Source: an uncultured Erysipelotrichaceae bacterium
Lineage (GTDB): Bacteria > Bacillota_I > Bacilli_A > Erysipelotrichales > Erysipelotrichaceae
Length of the DNA stretch: 16,936 bases
Direction of reading: 5' to 3'
Assembly: GCA_937900565.1 (NCBI GenBank)
Contig: CALCFG010000082.1
Span: 1 to 16,936, forward strand
Positions 1-6,112 of the stretch are shown piece after piece (the stretch's first letter is position 1; the number at the start of each line of letters is the position of its first letter). Both the position numbers and the translations under genes were made by a program. Under the pieces are notes generated by a model. That model was not told the origin of the DNA. It did not search any database and saw only the letters and a program-made list of their open reading frames with translations.

Positions 1-46
1 AATATCCATTGAACCATATAATCCTTAAGGTAGTTATTATTTAGGA

Positions 47-74
47 TTAACAATTTCGTGTTAAACAGTATAAT
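47..74 (+). promoter_or_regulatory. Promoter for the MFS transporter gene
   Basis: A TTAACA -35 (47-52) is separated by 16 bases from a perfect TATAAT -10 (69-74). The expected transcription start, about 7 bases after the -10, falls at or next to the ATG at 81, so the transcript may have no leader. A 7-bp inverted repeat, TAATCCT (19-25) and AGGATTA (43-49), partly overlaps the -35 and could be an operator. No expression data are available. Confidence 0.55.
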
Positions 75-80
75 GATTTT

Positions 81-1328
81 ATGCATGTAATCAAGAATCA
101 TTTTTCAATGTATGCGAATTTACCAAAAGAGATGTATGTATTAGCTTTTGGAAGAATCATGACAAGCATGGGTTCATTAATATGGCCTATGTTGACACTA
201 ATCATGAGCGAGAAGCATGGATTAAGTGGACAGATGATTGGGTTATATATGATGGTTTTTGCACTCATTATGATTCCATGTAATCTAATTGGTGGTAAAT
301 TAGCGGATCGATTTAATAAGAAACATATTATTGTTACTTTTGACTTAATTGGGAATAGTCTATATCTTATCTGTGCATTTATACCGATATCGATGAATAC
401 ACTGTATATCATGGCATTTGCCAGTGTATTGCAACAAATGGAACATCCAAGTTATGATGCATTGGTCGCTGATTTAACACCAACAAGCCAACGGCAAAAT
501 GCATATTCATTAAACTATTTAGCATTTAATTTAGGGCTTGTCTTAGCACCAACCATTGGTGGTATGCTATTTAATAATTACTTGAATTTCGCATTTTTAA
601 TTAATGGGTTAGCTGATCTTTCTTCAACATTACTAATCTTATTTTTTATTAAAAATATTAGCTATCATCATGATGAAGAAGCAGAAAATAGTTACGAAAA
701 AGGGGAGAACGGTTCCTTAATATCTGTTTTAAGTAAGCGTAAATTATTAATAATGCTATTTGCAATGTCTGGTATATCCAGTTTAATTTATGCTCAATTT
801 AACTTTTTGATGCCGCTTAATATGGAAGCCGCTTTTGTTGGGACAGGTGCCTTTAAGTTTGGGATTTTAACTAGTATTAATGGATTAGTCGTAATTATCG
901 GAACACCGATTATTACGAAGAAATTTAATCAATTAATGGATGTTACCTTAATGTTTATTGGTCAATTACTAGAGGTACTTGGACTTGCCTGTTTTATCTT
1001 TTTAAATCATTACTTTATTGTTGCTATTGTAGGAATGATTATATTTACTACAGGTGAAGTCTTTCTAGCAATATCAACCACACCTTATTTAACGAAACGC
1101 ATTCCTAGTACCCATCGGGGAAGAATTCTTGGTTTAATGAATTTAATTACTGGGCTTGTTGGTTCATTAGGTAATTATGGTATTGGTATATTAGTGGATA
1201 ATTATCGTTTTACCTTTATTTGGCAATTCATTGCCTTTATTGGTGGACTATTAATGCTTGCCTATATTGTTTATATTAAAATAGATCATTTGGTTTACTC
1301 TGGGTTATACCAAAAAGGCAATGAATAA
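81..1328 (+). CDS. MFS multidrug-type efflux transporter
   Basis: This 415-aa integral membrane protein looks like a drug:H+ antiporter of the major facilitator superfamily, which exports small molecules using the proton gradient. The N-terminus carries the LPKE-MYVL-GRI pattern seen in YttB/MdtH-like Firmicute exporters. MFS motif A follows the second helix at about residues 70-82 (GGKLADRFNKKHI). About 12 hydrophobic segments are visible, split by a hydrophilic central loop at about residues 193-215 that is rich in H, D, E and K, as usual between the two six-helix halves. No Shine-Dalgarno precedes the ATG at 81, and the promoter -10 lies only 6 bases upstream. The next in-frame ATGs (108, 132) also lack a well-placed Shine-Dalgarno. 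Start 81 is kept because it matches the expected transcription start (leaderless) and the usual N-terminal length. The substrate cannot be predicted. The gene converges on the MATE gene. Confidence 0.9.
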   Translation: MHVIKNHFSMYANLPKEMYVLAFGRIMTSMGSLIWPMLTLIMSEKHGLSGQMIGLYMMVFALIMIPCNLIGGKLADRFNKKHIIVTFDLIGNSLYLICAFIPISMNTLYIMAFASVLQQMEHPSYDALVADLTPTSQRQNAYSLNYLAFNLGLVLAPTIGGMLFNNYLNFAFLINGLADLSSTLLILFFIKNISYHHDEEAENSYEKGENGSLISVLSKRKLLIMLFAMSGISSLIYAQFNFLMPLNMEAAFVGTGAFKFGILTSINGLVVIIGTPIITKKFNQLMDVTLMFIGQLLEVLGLACFIFLNHYFIVAIVGMIIFTTGEVFLAISTTPYLTKRIPSTHRGRILGLMNLITGLVGSLGNYGIGILVDNYRFTFIWQFIAFIGGLLMLAYIVYIKIDHLVYSGLYQKGNE

Positions 1329-1330
1329 TA

Positions 1331-1375
1331 CAGAAAAAAGGACACTATCGTAAAGTGATAATGTCCTTTTTTCTG
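1331..1375. terminator. Bidirectional intrinsic terminator between MFS and MATE genes
   Basis: Arms starting CAGAAAAAAGGACA and ending TGTCCTTTTTTCTG form a long stem with a loop near GTAAA and one internal mismatch plus wobble pairs. A T-run follows the GC core on the plus strand and an A-run precedes it, so the structure works on both strands. It lies between the convergent stop codons at 1328 and 1382. Confidence 0.88.
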
Positions 1376-1381
1376 TAGGAT

Positions 1382-2725
1382 TTATTCCCAGGAAAGTAAT
1401 TTCTTTTTATTAAGTAGGTAATAAATAATGCCAACAATATCAGCTAAAAACCAACCAATCGGTACTGACCACCAAATACCAACCAGGCCAATACTATCCA
1501 TTGCAGAAAGCATATAAGCTAATACTACCCGAGTTCCTAAAGATATTATGGTTAAGATAACACTCATGCCCGGGTTTCCTAATGCACGATAAAGGCCATA
1601 AAGTAAGAATAAACAGCCAATACCACAATAGAAAGCACCTTCAATGCGTAGGTAACGCACACCTTCATAAATAATTTTCGTTTCACTAGCATCAATAAAT
1701 AGTTGCATTAATTGATTGCCAAATAAACAAACAATTAACGATATACTAATAGAAAATATAAATGAAGTAATAATGGCACCTTTTAATCCAAGATGTATTC
1801 TATCTTTCTTTTTTGCTCCATAATTTTGCGCAATAAAAGTTGAAAAAGCATTACCAAATTCTTGCACAGGCATGTAAGCAAATGAATCAATTTTTACAGC
1901 TGCTGCAAATGCAGCCATTACAGTTGGACCAAAACTATTTACTAAACCTTGAACCATCAAAATACCTAAATTCATTACCGATTGTTGAATACACGTTAAA
2001 AAAGAATAATTTGCGATTTCTTTAATATCCGCCCAATGGACTAACTTGTCGTTAAAATTTGGTCGTAATTGCGGATAACGAACAAGTGCAAATATTCCCA
2101 ATCCAATCCCAGAAACATACTGTGCAATAACTGTTGCTTCTGCCGCACCAGCCACACCACGCTTTAATCCAACGACAAACCATAAATCTAAACAAATATT
2201 AAGAAGGGCTGACACACCTAAAAATATTAACGGAGTAAGTGAATCACCAATTGCTCGCAGGTAACAAGCGTAGTAATTATAGAAAAATGTAGCAATGATT
2301 CCTGTAAATATAACTGCAAAATAAGAACGCATCATTTCCCAAATTAGAGCATCATTTACTTGTAAAAATACTTGAATATAATCCAAACTTATAAAAGCTA
2401 AAACATTTAAGATAATGGTAATGGTAGCAATTAAAACAAAAGATGCTTGTGTACTTTCTTTTAACCCTTTTTGATTTCTCTGGCCATAACGCATCGAAAA
2501 GACAACACCACTACCCATGCATAATCCTAAAAGAATGGATGTAAGAAATGTCATTAATGTAAAGGCCGAACCCACAGCTGCTAACGCATTTGGTCCAAGA
2601 TACCAACTCACAATTAATGTATCCACGATATTGTATAATTGTTGTAATAAATTTCCTAAAATCATTGGTGCAGCAAAGCGTAACATCATCTTCATAACGC
2701 TACCTTGCGTTAAATCTTTATCCAT
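1382..2725 (-). CDS. MATE family multidrug efflux transporter
   Basis: This 447-aa membrane protein belongs to the multidrug and toxic compound extrusion (MATE) superfamily, which exports cationic drugs or metabolites in exchange for Na+ or H+. The N-terminus has the family pattern LTQGS, then a hydrophobic helix with APMILGNLLQQLYNIVDT, then the V-S-W-LGPNALAAVG segment at about residues 40-52. The same topology recurs in the second half (about 235-300), consistent with 12 helices in two MatE domains; the length is normal. The ATG at 2723-2725 has an AGGAG Shine-Dalgarno 8 bases upstream (2734-2738, minus strand). A separate promoter sits in the gap to the LysR gene, so the pump need not depend on readthrough from it. 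Control by the LysR neighbour is possible but not shown. The substrate is unknown. Confidence 0.93.
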   Translation of the reverse strand: MDKDLTQGSVMKMMLRFAAPMILGNLLQQLYNIVDTLIVSWYLGPNALAAVGSAFTLMTFLTSILLGLCMGSGVVFSMRYGQRNQKGLKESTQASFVLIATITIILNVLAFISLDYIQVFLQVNDALIWEMMRSYFAVIFTGIIATFFYNYYACYLRAIGDSLTPLIFLGVSALLNICLDLWFVVGLKRGVAGAAEATVIAQYVSGIGLGIFALVRYPQLRPNFNDKLVHWADIKEIANYSFLTCIQQSVMNLGILMVQGLVNSFGPTVMAAFAAAVKIDSFAYMPVQEFGNAFSTFIAQNYGAKKKDRIHLGLKGAIITSFIFSISISLIVCLFGNQLMQLFIDASETKIIYEGVRYLRIEGAFYCGIGCLFLLYGLYRALGNPGMSVILTIISLGTRVVLAYMLSAMDSIGLVGIWWSVPIGWFLADIVGIIYYLLNKKKLLSWE

Positions 2726-2768
2726 TTTGCCATCTCCTAACTAATCAAAAAATTTAAACAACTGTTTT

Positions 2769-2797
2769 ATCATAGCCTTAAGCATAGTAATCGACAA
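2769..2797 (-). promoter_or_regulatory. Promoter for the MATE gene
   Basis: On the minus strand TTGTCG (-35, 2792-2797) and TATGAT (-10, 2769-2774) are separated by 17 bases. Transcription would start near 2762, giving a leader of about 36 bases that contains the AGGAG site. It lies in the 83-bp gap downstream of the LysR stop codon. Confidence 0.5.
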
Positions 2798-2808
2798 TGT
2801 TGCTCAAA

Positions 2809-3681
2809 TTATAATGTTTTACCAAAATCTATTAAATCATCAATAAGTGTTATTGCTTTGTCCGAAAGGTAATGACCTTTTTTAGTAATAATATAGATAT
2901 CCCAATTCAGCTCTTTTTCTTCAAAGGGTACACAAACATAATTCGAATTATTTTCTATTAAATAGGTAGTACCAATTGCTATGCTGTCGTTTGATTCAAT
3001 CAATAGTTTTTGAAACATAATATTTAAAGACCTTGTTTGAATATCTAGTGTTAAATTACGCCTTGTAGCAAGGTCATAAATGTATTCATATGATTTATAC
3101 GTTTCATTTTTCATGATTAATGGATATTTACTAACTTGGTCAAGCGTAACTGTTTTATTTAAAGCTAATGGATGATCAGGCTTCATCATGGCACATAATT
3201 GATTTTTTTTAAATAATTGATAGGTAAAATTAATCTCGTTGTTAGGAATACCAATACTAAAACCTATATCACATTTATGATCATTAACATATTGTTCGCA
3301 GAATACATCGGGTAACTCAGTAAGTTGTATCTTTACAAATGGATAATTGTTTAAATATTGCTCTAATTTGCCAGAAACAACAGCAATACTAAATGCTATT
3401 TTTATTAATCCTTCTTCTTGTTGGCTGCGATACAGCAATATTTGTTTTGTTGATTCGTAATTGGTATATAGCTTTTCGAGTAGAGGATAAGCAGATTGAC
3501 CAAAACTTGTTAATTTAAGTTTGCCATGATCACGATAAAACAGCTTTGCATTCAATACGCTTTCTAACGAACGAATTGATTTTGAAACTGCTTGTTGAGT
3601 TACAAAACATCTTTCTGCTGCATTGGATAAGCATAATTCTTGAGCTAATACAATAAAATAATAAATTTGTCTAATTTCCAT
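2809..3681 (-). CDS. LysR family transcriptional regulator
   Basis: This 290-aa cytoplasmic DNA-binding regulator has the LysR-type arrangement: an N-terminal winged helix-turn-helix at about residues 1-60 (the A-x-R-CFVTQQAVSKSIRSLE stretch is the recognition region), a linker helix, and a periplasmic-binding-protein-like effector domain at about residues 88-285. The opening MEIRQIYYF matches the common LysR N-terminus, which fixes the start at 3679-3681 although the upstream Shine-Dalgarno is weak. Length is normal for the family. It is divergent from the flavoprotein reductase gene with a 104-bp gap, the classical layout in which a LysR protein represses itself and activates the divergent gene when its ligand, often the enzyme's substrate, is present. 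The ligand is unknown. Confidence 0.92.
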   Translation of the reverse strand: MEIRQIYYFIVLAQELCLSNAAERCFVTQQAVSKSIRSLESVLNAKLFYRDHGKLKLTSFGQSAYPLLEKLYTNYESTKQILLYRSQQEEGLIKIAFSIAVVSGKLEQYLNNYPFVKIQLTELPDVFCEQYVNDHKCDIGFSIGIPNNEINFTYQLFKKNQLCAMMKPDHPLALNKTVTLDQVSKYPLIMKNETYKSYEYIYDLATRRNLTLDIQTRSLNIMFQKLLIESNDSIAIGTTYLIENNSNYVCVPFEEKELNWDIYIITKKGHYLSDKAITLIDDLIDFGKTL

Positions 3682-3692
3682 AGTAATTCACA

Positions 3693-3709
3693 TGAAACTT
3701 ATAGTTTCA
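3693..3709. promoter_or_regulatory. Perfect palindrome between lysR start codon and its promoter
   Basis: TGAAACT-TAT-AGTTTCA has perfect 7-bp arms around a 3-base centre. It lies just downstream of the predicted start site of the LysR gene (near 3712 on the minus strand) and upstream of its ATG. It is a plausible LysR-type binding site for autoregulation. Binding is inferred from symmetry and position only. Confidence 0.5.
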
Positions 3710-3718
3710 ATATTGAAC

Positions 3719-3747
3719 ATTATATTCGATTGATATTCAAATCACAA
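3719..3747 (-). promoter_or_regulatory. Promoter for the LysR gene
   Basis: On the minus strand TTGTGA (-35, 3742-3747) is followed after 17 bases by a perfect TATAAT (-10, 3719-3724). It overlaps the divergent reductase promoter: the -35 of each lies inside the spacer of the other, so polymerase could probably occupy only one at a time. Confidence 0.6.
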
Positions 3748-3757
3748 TAACTATAAT
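3730..3757 (+). promoter_or_regulatory. Promoter for the flavoprotein reductase gene
   Basis: TTGATA (-35, 3730-3735) is separated by 16 bases from a perfect TATAAT (-10, 3752-3757). Transcription would begin near 3764. The -35 lies within a short TTGA-TAT-TCAA palindrome (3730-3740), a possible LysR activation site. Confidence 0.6.
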
Positions 3758-3761
3758 AAAA

Positions 3762-3776
3762 TTGGTTTAAAACCAA
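3762..3776. promoter_or_regulatory. Palindrome at the reductase transcription start
   Basis: TTGGTTT-A-AAACCAA is a perfect 15-base palindrome with 7-bp arms, centred just after the expected transcription start and directly upstream of the AGGAG Shine-Dalgarno (3781-3785). The position suits a repressor operator. A one-base centre makes an RNA hairpin less likely to be its main role. Confidence 0.4.
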
Positions 3777-3791
3777 AACAAGGAGATGAAG

Positions 3792-5984
3792 ATGAATAAA
3801 ACAATTAAAGTGAGTCTTTGTTCATTATTAACGTTGCAATTAAGTGCATGTGCAACTAGTAGTGAAACAAGCTATCAAGCCACTTCCAAGGGATTTGGCG
3901 GTGATGTTAATGTTACTTTAACTGTCAAAGATGACAAAGTAACATCTTTAGTCGCTGTTGGGGAAGAAGAAACAACAGAAATTGGTAAGGTCGCTATAGA
4001 TGATTTTAATGAAACATTTAAAGCGTTTAATGGTAAAACAGTGAATGAAGTTGCAAGTGAAATTGATTCTGTCAGCGGTGCTACTGTAACTTCAAAAGCT
4101 GTAGCAAATGCATTAACAGATGTTTTAAAACAAGCTAAAGGTGTTGATACAACAAGCAAAAAAGAATTAACAGATTTAACAGATGTATTTAAAGCTGTTG
4201 GTAACAGTGTTGTAGCTCCGGTTGAAGTAGAAGTAACAATTAAAGATAATCAGATTGAAAATATTGCCATTGTAGGTGGTGAAGAAACAGATTCCCATGG
4301 CGGTGGTACAAATCATATTAGTCAAACAGTAGTTGATTACTTAATTCCACGTATTATAGAAAATCAATCCTTAGCTGTTGATGCAATCAGTGGTGCTACG
4401 AATACAAGCAATGCAGTTATTAATGCAGTGGATCAAGCAATCAATGCGGCAGGTGGAGATTCCAGTGAATGGTACACTGAAGTATCTAAATCAAATGAAA
4501 CAATAAAATTGGAAGGTTATGATGTCATCGTTGTAGGTTTAGGTGGATCTGGTGTTACTTCTTACATTAGTGCAGCGGAAAATGGTGCAAGTGTATTTGG
4601 TATTGAAACAGCAGCTAAAATTGGTGGACAGTCAGCTACAGTTTCTGGACCAATGGCCATTAACCCTCAATTAAAAATGGATTCAGAAAATAATGGGGAA
4701 AAATTTTTAGAAGAAGAGGATTTAATCAGTGATTGGATTGAATATTGTAAAGGCGATGCAAAAGAAGAATTGGTTCGTTGGTTTGTTAACAATTCAGGTG
4801 AAACAATGGATTGGCTAATGAACGATTATGATTTTGACTTTGAACAAATTAAAGCTTTCTTCCATCCAAAACAATGGCGCGTGTGGGCAAACTATGCTGG
4901 TGATAAAACCGAAATGTTTACAAATGCGATTGAAAAAGCTAAATCTCTAAATGATAAGAATGATTACAAATTAGAATTAACTGCAAAAGAATTAATTGTC
5001 GAAGATGGTGTCATTAAAGGTGTAAGAGCTGAATCATATGATGGATCAACATATGAAATTTATGGTGATTCTGTTATTTTAGCTACAGGTGGCTTCATTT
5101 CGAACGATGAAATGATGACACAATATATTGGTAATCCATATAATGCAGATACTATTGGTACACAAAAAGGTGATGGTATCAAAATGGGATTATCAGTAAA
5201 TGCAGGTACGTATAATATCGATATGCCAGTGATGATGCATATTGCGCAAATTAAAAATATCATTAAATCCACTGATTTAACTGCGGATCAAAAAGCAATA
5301 TTAACTTCATTATGTTTATCTGCCGATAACATGAAAGTTGGTAAAGACGGGACACGTTATATGTCTGAATCTGGAAATGTGGCATTTGATAACTGGATTG
5401 GTGATGGATTTTTCTATTCAATTTATACGCAAAAACAAATTGATGAATTTACTCAAAACGGTCTTACAAACTTCACTGCACCTATGTTTTTAGCTCAAGG
5501 TGGTAGCTATGAAGTTGGCACACCAGTAACTGATATGGAAACAATATTATCTGTTGGCGAACAAAATGGAAATGTTATTCGTGCCAATACATTGGAAGAA
5601 TTAGCAGAAAAAACAAATATGGATGTCGATAAATTAATCCAAAGTGCAACAGATTATACAAGCTATGCAAACGGTGACGCTGAAGATCCATTTGGAAAAG
5701 ATGTTGCGTTAATGACTTCACTTGAAGAAGGGCCTTATGTAGCAGTTGCTGGTGCTGGTTATTCATATGGTACATGTGGTGGACTAGATATTAATGAAGA
5801 TATGAACGTATTAACAAAAGATGGTATTGTCATTGAAAACTTATATTCAGTAGGGCAAGATTCAATGGGAGTATTATTCTCAAATCAAGTTCCTTATGTT
5901 ACATATGGCGGTGCTGCCCAAGGTTGGGTATTAACCAGTGGACGACAAGCTGGTTTAAAAGCAGCAGAAAAATTCGCTAACTAA
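3792..5984 (+). CDS. Flavinylated extracellular lipoprotein reductase (FMN-bind x2 + FAD fumarate-reductase-like)
   Basis: This is a 730-aa surface flavoprotein likely to reduce a small organic electron acceptor outside the membrane. A lipoprotein signal peptide ends in lipobox LSAC with Cys20. Two FMN-binding domains follow (about 27-112 and 125-222), each with an SGATxT flavin-attachment motif of the ApbE type (S95-T100 and S200-T205, so Thr100 and Thr205 are the expected FMN-phosphoester sites). From about 243 comes an FAD-binding-2 domain with GLGGSG (249-254) and the GTRYMSES segment, where Arg522 fits the catalytic proton-donor arginine of flavocytochrome c fumarate reductases. The dicarboxylate-binding His and second Arg of fumarate reductases are not seen at the equivalent places (Y659-G660 and the NQVPYVTYGG region), so the acceptor is probably not fumarate. 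Start 3792 is preferred: AGGAG (3781-3785) is 6 bases upstream, whereas ATG 3786 directly abuts it. Confidence 0.88.
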   Translation: MNKTIKVSLCSLLTLQLSACATSSETSYQATSKGFGGDVNVTLTVKDDKVTSLVAVGEEETTEIGKVAIDDFNETFKAFNGKTVNEVASEIDSVSGATVTSKAVANALTDVLKQAKGVDTTSKKELTDLTDVFKAVGNSVVAPVEVEVTIKDNQIENIAIVGGEETDSHGGGTNHISQTVVDYLIPRIIENQSLAVDAISGATNTSNAVINAVDQAINAAGGDSSEWYTEVSKSNETIKLEGYDVIVVGLGGSGVTSYISAAENGASVFGIETAAKIGGQSATVSGPMAINPQLKMDSENNGEKFLEEEDLISDWIEYCKGDAKEELVRWFVNNSGETMDWLMNDYDFDFEQIKAFFHPKQWRVWANYAGDKTEMFTNAIEKAKSLNDKNDYKLELTAKELIVEDGVIKGVRAESYDGSTYEIYGDSVILATGGFISNDEMMTQYIGNPYNADTIGTQKGDGIKMGLSVNAGTYNIDMPVMMHIAQIKNIIKSTDLTADQKAILTSLCLSADNMKVGKDGTRYMSESGNVAFDNWIGDGFFYSIYTQKQIDEFTQNGLTNFTAPMFLAQGGSYEVGTPVTDMETILSVGEQNGNVIRANTLEELAEKTNMDVDKLIQSATDYTSYANGDAEDPFGKDVALMTSLEEGPYVAVAGAGYSYGTCGGLDINEDMNVLTKDGIVIENLYSVGQDSMGVLFSNQVPYVTYGGAAQGWVLTSGRQAGLKAAEKFAN

Positions 5985-5985
5985 T

Positions 5986-6019
5986 AAAAAAAACGTCAAG
6001 ATTTGATCTTGGCGTTTTT
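5986..6019 (+). terminator. Intrinsic terminator after the reductase gene
   Basis: AAACGTCAAGAT (5991-6002), a TTG loop and ATCTTGGCGTTT (6006-6017) form a 12-bp stem with one G-U pair, followed by more T residues. It starts almost directly after the stop codon at 5984 and makes the reductase a single-gene unit. Confidence 0.9.
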
Positions 6020-6058
6020 AAATTCGTAAAACAAACTTAGTTTATTGTGAGCTATTAT

Positions 6059-6085
6059 TTGAATTTTTTTTAATCCTGCTATGCT
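6059..6085 (+). promoter_or_regulatory. Extended -10 promoter for the helicase gene
   Basis: TGC directly precedes TATGCT (6080-6085), giving an extended -10 (TGnTATGCT). A TTGAAT at 6059-6064 is a weak -35 with a short 15-base spacer. Transcription would begin near 6092, followed by an AAGGA site (6095-6099). This fits a coding start near 6113. The ATG at 6081 lies inside the -10 and its frame stops after eight codons. Confidence 0.45.
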
Positions 6086-6112
6086 GGTAAGCATAAGGAT
6101 AAGCTAAGGGAA

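Noticed and set aside
98..412. Open frame on the minus strand inside the MFS gene
   Set aside because: It is antisense to a clear family member, has no ribosome binding site and no family-like sequence. Similar antisense frames inside the reductase, deoB, dinB and M3 genes were left out for the same reason.
6081..6107. ATG at 6081 as the helicase start
   Set aside because: It lies within the predicted -10 element, is in a different frame, and reaches a stop after eight codons.
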